A DNA stretch of 64,000 nucleotides from Staphylococcus sp. GSSP0090 (GTDB lineage: Bacteria; Bacillota; Bacilli; Staphylococcales; Staphylococcaceae): contig NZ_JACBFD010000007.1 of assembly GCF_013391405.1 (NCBI RefSeq), positions 203,675 to 267,674 on the forward strand, given 5' to 3'. Below the pieces are notes generated by a model, which had not been told where the DNA came from, did not search any database, and saw only the letters and a program-made list of their open reading frames with translations. Each line of letters opens with the position of its first letter. Positions within the stretch are counted from its first letter, which is position 1. The translations under genes and the position numbers were made by a program. Of the stretch, positions 60,346 to 64,000 are shown piece after piece.

Positions 60346-61632
60346 TTATAAGAAATAACGTTGAATGTCGTTCCACGTCACTAACACCATGATAATAAGT
60401 ACAAATACAGCGCCAATTGCAATGATTGTTGTTTCTGCTTTTTTATTAACCGGCTTTCTAAATATTGCTTCATATATAACGAATAAAATACGTCCGCCAT
60501 CTAATGCAGGAATTGGTAATAAGTTCATTAATCCTAAGTTGACACTTAAAAGTGCTGTCCAAGAAATTAAATTAATGATACCTGTTTTAACAACAGAATC
60601 TACAGTATGATAAATACCAACTGGTCCATTCAGCATATCGAATGAAAATTCCCCTGTGAAAATACTAGCAATCATACCTACAATAGCTGTAAATATTAAT
60701 TTACCCGCCTCTAGTGAACGTTCAACACCAGCTGCAATCGGTTTAAATATCGTATGTTCAGTACTGGCTTGATAGCCTAATAAATATCTAGTTTCTGTCT
60801 TCGTTTTCGTTACTTTTTGTTCTACTTTTTTAGGCTCGATATCCATCGTATGTGTTTTTCCATCACGTTCAACCGTAACTTCTGTTTTACTGTCTTTAAT
60901 ATGATTGATAACACTATCTATATCGCCTTTTGATTCAATTTTTTTATCGTCTAATTTAACTATCTTATCCCCAGCTTTAAGCCCAGCGTGTTGTGCAGGG
61001 GAATCTTTCATTACTTCATCTATGCCATTTGTTGGCGTACCTTGATAATAAGCAAGACCGATAAATAATACCAATGTAAGTAAGAAGTTAAATAGTGGCC
61101 CAGCAAATAATGTTAAAAACTTTTGATAAGGCTTTTTATACGTAAATTGTCTATCTCTTGGTGCAATTTGAATTAAACTACCATTTTCAACGAAATATGA
61201 TTTTTTAGCAATCGTATATCTATGACGTTCTTGATCATAAGGTGTTACACCTTCTATATACAAGCCGTCTTTAAAATCACATTGTTTCACTTCTATCGCT
61301 TCAATTTGTTGAAATTTATGTTGATCATCTAAAATGATATGAGTAATTTCATCTTTATCATTCAATTTTATTTTAACATGCATACCTGGTTGTACAGGCG
61401 GTTCTTCCAAACCATCTCCAGCCATACGCACATATCCACCAACTGGTAGTAGTCGTATTGTATAGAGTGTTTCATTTTTTCTAAAACTAAATATTTTGGG
61501 TCCCATACCAATAGCAAATTCCGGACACATAATCCCTGCACGTTTAGCAAAAAACATATGCCCATATTCGTGTACGGTTACGAGGACACCAAAAACGATG
61601 ATAAAAGAAATAATTGTTACTAGAAAACTCAA
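60346..61632 (-). CDS. rseP: RIP metalloprotease RseP (site-2 protease)
   Basis: Intramembrane zinc protease, 428 residues. HEYGH in [18 protein letters not shown] lies in the first membrane helix; the second zinc ligand region is [13 protein letters not shown] near the C-terminus; a PDZ domain (about 205-270) includes [15 protein letters not shown]. Start: TTG at 61632, preceded by GAGGTG at 7 bases and giving the family N-terminus (M)[10 protein letters not shown]; the frame opens at 61671. In the uppS-cdsA-rseP-proS run. In other Gram-positives it cuts signal-peptide remnants or anti-sigma factors. Confidence 0.95.
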   Translation of the reverse strand: MSFLVTIISFIIVFGVLVTVHEYGHMFFAKRAGIMCPEFAIGMGPKIFSFRKNETLYTIRLLPVGGYVRMAGDGLEEPPVQPGMHVKIKLNDKDEITHIILDDQHKFQQIEAIEVKQCDFKDGLYIEGVTPYDQERHRYTIAKKSYFVENGSLIQIAPRDRQFTYKKPYQKFLTLFAGPLFNFLLTLVLFIGLAYYQGTPTNGIDEVMKDSPAQHAGLKAGDKIVKLDDKKIESKGDIDSVINHIKDSKTEVTVERDGKTHTMDIEPKKVEQKVTKTKTETRYLLGYQASTEHTIFKPIAAGVERSLEAGKLIFTAIVGMIASIFTGEFSFDMLNGPVGIYHTVDSVVKTGIINLISWTALLSVNLGLMNLLPIPALDGGRILFVIYEAIFRKPVNKKAETTIIAIGAVFVLIIMVLVTWNDIQRYFL

Positions 61633-61957
61633 TTCGATACACCTCATATTTTCTAAATAAATTAACTGCATGTTGGGTAAAACACGATGTGCTTTTTAAT
61701 GTATGCTTCCAACTTTAAGTTATAAAAGTATACCACAACTATACTTTGTCATACACGTAACTCTATTCATTTTTTATTTCTCGTTTATCGGCATGCTAAG
61801 TGGTAAACTTTAAACATTCAATTTAGTAGTGCGAAATTTTTTGACCTTGTCAAAAGGAGTTAAGAATATCATTAACTGTTATTAAAAGACCAGTTATTTC
61901 AATTCATTAACTCCTTTCGCTGATTTATAAAATTATAACATTCATATCGTAAATAGA
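61633..61957 (-). promoter_or_regulatory. cdsA-rseP intergenic region with long nested stem
   Basis: 325 bp in an operon where genes are otherwise 15-20 bp apart. Minus strand AAAGGAGTTAATGAA pairs with TTCTTAACTCCTTTT (61852-61917), enclosing an AACTG/CAGTT hairpin; only a short T tail follows. May be an attenuator, a processing stem or a relic of a small repeat. rseP probably has its own promoter here. Confidence 0.5.
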
Positions 61958-62740
61958 TTATATTTGAATTAACAAAATATTTAATAATGGTAAGACAAAC
62001 ATAAAACTATCAAAACGATCTAAAATACCACCGTGCCCCGGTAGAATTCTTCCTGAATCTTTTACGCCAAAGTGACGCTTAAATCCTGATTCTACTAAAT
62101 CACCCAATTGTCCAAACATACTTAATATGATAGTAATAATTAATAATAACCAAAGTGCGATATTGAAATCTACAAAGATCATCATGACAAGTGGCACGAT
62201 TAAACTACAAATTAAACCGCCTACAAAACCTTCAATGGTCTTGTTAGGACTAATGACTGGCCATAATTTGTGTTTACCCATCAATCTACCAAAAATGTAC
62301 GCACCTGTATCAGTTAACCAAACCACTAAAAACGCAAATAATATGTAATGTAAACCTTCTGAGCGCGTTTCATATAAATACATAAATCCGATACCTACAT
62401 ATGCGATGGACATGAGACAAAATGCCGCATCCATAAAGCTGAATCTATTTTTAGAAAGTACTGTATAACTTAATAAAATAAAACTCATTGCGATTAACGA
62501 TTTTAATTGTAGGTCGTTAACCCAGCTCCCAGCATCTTGAGGTAGCATAATGATTAAAATACCTAATGCACTAATTATCCCTGGTATTGATAAGAACTTA
62601 ATCATATTCATATTAAGCAATTCTTTTAAAGCGATGAATGCCAATAAATATGAAAATAGCATTAGAATAAGGCCGCCCTTTAATAAAACTGGGAGGAAAA
62701 CGATAAGTGCTATAATTGCCGTTAAAGTTCTAACTTTCAT
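61958..62740 (-). CDS. cdsA: Phosphatidate cytidylyltransferase
   Basis: Makes CDP-diacylglycerol from phosphatidate and CTP, the precursor for PgsA. 260 residues, about eight membrane helices. The CdsA signature is at the C-terminus: [18 protein letters not shown] then LDRFDS; earlier [23 protein letters not shown] lies before the ATG. 17 bp after uppS. Confidence 0.96.
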   Translation of the reverse strand: MKVRTLTAIIALIVFLPVLLKGGLILMLFSYLLAFIALKELLNMNMIKFLSIPGIISALGILIIMLPQDAGSWVNDLQLKSLIAMSFILLSYTVLSKNRFSFMDAAFCLMSIAYVGIGFMYLYETRSEGLHYILFAFLVVWLTDTGAYIFGRLMGKHKLWPVISPNKTIEGFVGGLICSLIVPLVMMIFVDFNIALWLLLIITIILSMFGQLGDLVESGFKRHFGVKDSGRILPGHGGILDRFDSFMFVLPLLNILLIQI

Positions 62741-62757
62741 ACTATTCTCCTAACTAT

Positions 62758-63522
62758 TTATAATCCACCAAATCGACGCTGCCGTGACTGATAAATTTTA
62801 ATACAATTTATTAATTCTTCTTTATCGAAATCTGGCCATAGTTTTTCATTGAAAATAAATTCACTGTAAGATACTTGCCAAATAAGGAAATTGCTTATTC
62901 TTTGTTCACCTGAAGTTCTTATCAAAAGATCTGGATCAGGATATGCATGTGTCATTAAATGATCATCAATCATCTGTTCAGTTATTTCATCGCTAGTTAA
63001 TCCTTTAGCAGTTAATTCATCATAGATTGATTTCACACTATTTAAAATTTCAGCACGCCCACCATAATTGATAGCAAAAATTAATTTTAAACCTGTATTA
63101 TGTTTTGTATCTTCTTTGGCTTTAGCGATTGCTTTGAGTGTAGATGATGGCAAATATTCCATAAAACCAATTGTCTCGACTTTTACATTATTTTCTATCA
63201 ACTCTGGTAGAAATGTTTTTAAAAAGTTAACTGGCAAGTTCATGATATAATTGACTTCATTTTCAGGTCTAGTCCAATTTTCTGTAGAAAATGCATACAG
63301 TGTTAAATATTTAATACCTATATCACTAGCGACTTTTGTGATTTTTTTAACTGTTTGCATACCTTGATAGTGACCTTTAATTCTAGGCAATTTCCTTTGC
63401 TTTGCCCAGCGACCATTACCGTCCATGATTATAGCAACATGTTCAGGTATGTTATGTAAATCCAATTCAAACTCTGGTTGGATCTGCTGATATTTATTTT
63501 TTTTAATTAACTTTTTAAACAT
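62758..63522 (-). CDS. uppS: Undecaprenyl diphosphate synthase
   Basis: Cis-prenyltransferase making the C55 carrier lipid for peptidoglycan and teichoic acids. 254 residues. Active site segment IIMDGNGRWAKQRKLPRIKGH (Asp, Gly-Arg), then TLYAFSTENWTRP and the C-terminal RTSGEQRISNFLIWQ with YSEF. GGAGGAAAT lies before the ATG at 63522; the frame opens at 63546. First gene of uppS-cdsA-rseP-proS. Confidence 0.96.
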   Translation of the reverse strand: MFKKLIKKNKYQQIQPEFELDLHNIPEHVAIIMDGNGRWAKQRKLPRIKGHYQGMQTVKKITKVASDIGIKYLTLYAFSTENWTRPENEVNYIMNLPVNFLKTFLPELIENNVKVETIGFMEYLPSSTLKAIAKAKEDTKHNTGLKLIFAINYGGRAEILNSVKSIYDELTAKGLTSDEITEQMIDDHLMTHAYPDPDLLIRTSGEQRISNFLIWQVSYSEFIFNEKLWPDFDKEELINCIKIYQSRQRRFGGL

Positions 63523-63620
63523 GGTATTTCCTCCGAGCGTGATCATCTATGTTTATTATAATAGGTTCTAGATGCAATTATCTACCATTTTATCATACTA
63601 AATAGTTGCATTGAATAAAC

Positions 63621-63660
63621 AAATAAAAAAACTGTACCAAAGTCTGATTTGATACAGTTC
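63621..63660 (-). terminator. frr terminator
   Basis: Minus strand AACTGTATCAAA pairs with TTTGGTACAGTT (one mismatch), then TTTTTTATTTG. Lies about 95 bp past the frr stop and separates frr from uppS. Confidence 0.85.
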
Positions 63661-63751
63661 AGATAAGAATATGATTGACCTCTAAATTTGCAGCAATATA
63701 AGTTTAATTATATTGCTTAATGCGTTGAAGCCATTATCATCATTACCATGT

Positions 63752-64000
63752 TTATACTGACATAATATCTTGTTCTTTTTCTTCTAACAATTTTTCAATT
63801 TCTTTGATTGAATCGTCAGTTAATTTTTGAACATCATCTGTTTGTGTTCTTAAATCATCTTCAGTGATGTCAGAATTTTTTTGTTGTTTTTTAAGCTCAT
63901 CGTTTGAATCACGACGTACATTTCTAACTGCAACTTTAGCGTCTTCACCAATTTTTTTAACATCTTTAACAAGCTCTTTACGACGCTCTTCAGTTAATGC
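63752..64000 (-). CDS. frr: Ribosome recycling factor (N-terminal part outside window)
   Basis: The last 82 codons of RRF are present: [20 protein letters not shown] at the window edge, then [19 protein letters not shown] and [16 protein letters not shown] ending SV. This is the long helical domain that binds 23S rRNA and, with EF-G, splits the post-termination ribosome. The order frr-uppS is conserved. Truncation is only the window edge. Confidence 0.96.
   Translation of the reverse strand, partial: ALTEERRKELVKDVKKIGEDAKVAVRNVRRDSNDELKKQQKNSDITEDDLRTQTDDVQKLTDDSIKEIEKLLEEKEQDIMSV

Overview
The window is an AT-rich, densely coded Firmicutes chromosome segment. Gene order and protein sequences point to Staphylococcus: hflX-gpx-hfq-miaA-glp-mutLS-miaB, then kor-ymdB-rny-recA-cinA-pgsA-ymf-ftsK-rnjB-pnp-rpsO-ribF-truB-rbfA, then infB-nusA-rimP-polC-proS-rseP-cdsA-uppS-frr. 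Nearly every gene lies on the minus strand. Several loci depart from the S. aureus arrangement as I know it (an S66 peptidase inside the glp cluster, thiW after ricA, two tandem poly-gamma-glutamate-hydrolase-like genes, and an insert between infB and rbfA), so a coagulase-negative species is more likely. I cannot name the species from sequence alone.

Layout. 1-3.7 kb: hflX (3' part outside the window), a glutathione peroxidase on the plus strand, hfq-miaA and an alpha/beta hydrolase. 3.9-10.3 kb: glycerol catabolism (glpD, glpK, glpF and, apart from them, glpP). glpD and glpF both have terminator-type leaders suited to GlpP antitermination, and glpF has a perfect cre site over its promoter. 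An S66 (MccF/LdcA-like) peptidase and a transposase C-terminal relic lie between glpF and glpP. 10.3-18 kb: mutS-mutL-glpP and miaB-ricA-thiW. 18.3-24.7 kb: a thiamine-binding-type protein, an Rrf2 regulator, two PGA-hydrolase-like paralogues, the two-subunit 2-oxoacid:ferredoxin oxidoreductase, ymdB and a small plus-strand protein. 25-38 kb: rny, recA (with a LexA box), cinA, pgsA and the ymf cluster through ftsK/spoIIIE. 38.6-45.2 kb: RNA and translation genes (rnjB, pnp, rpsO, ribF, truB). 45.2-49.1 kb: a rearranged stretch with repeats, rbfA, a WYL-type regulator and a divergent UDG-fold-like protein. 49.1-64 kb: rimP-nusA-rnpM-ylxQ-infB, polC, proS, rseP, cdsA, uppS and the 3' part of frr.

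The most unusual region is 45.2-49.1 kb. In most Firmicutes infB-rbfA-truB are adjacent. Here infB ends at a strong bidirectional terminator. Two convergent non-core genes and more than 1 kb of very AT-rich DNA follow, then rbfA, then a further ~600 bp carrying a dispersed repeat. A near-identical inverted copy of that repeat lies after proS at 58.3 kb. No rRNA, tRNA, CRISPR array or intact insertion sequence was recognised.
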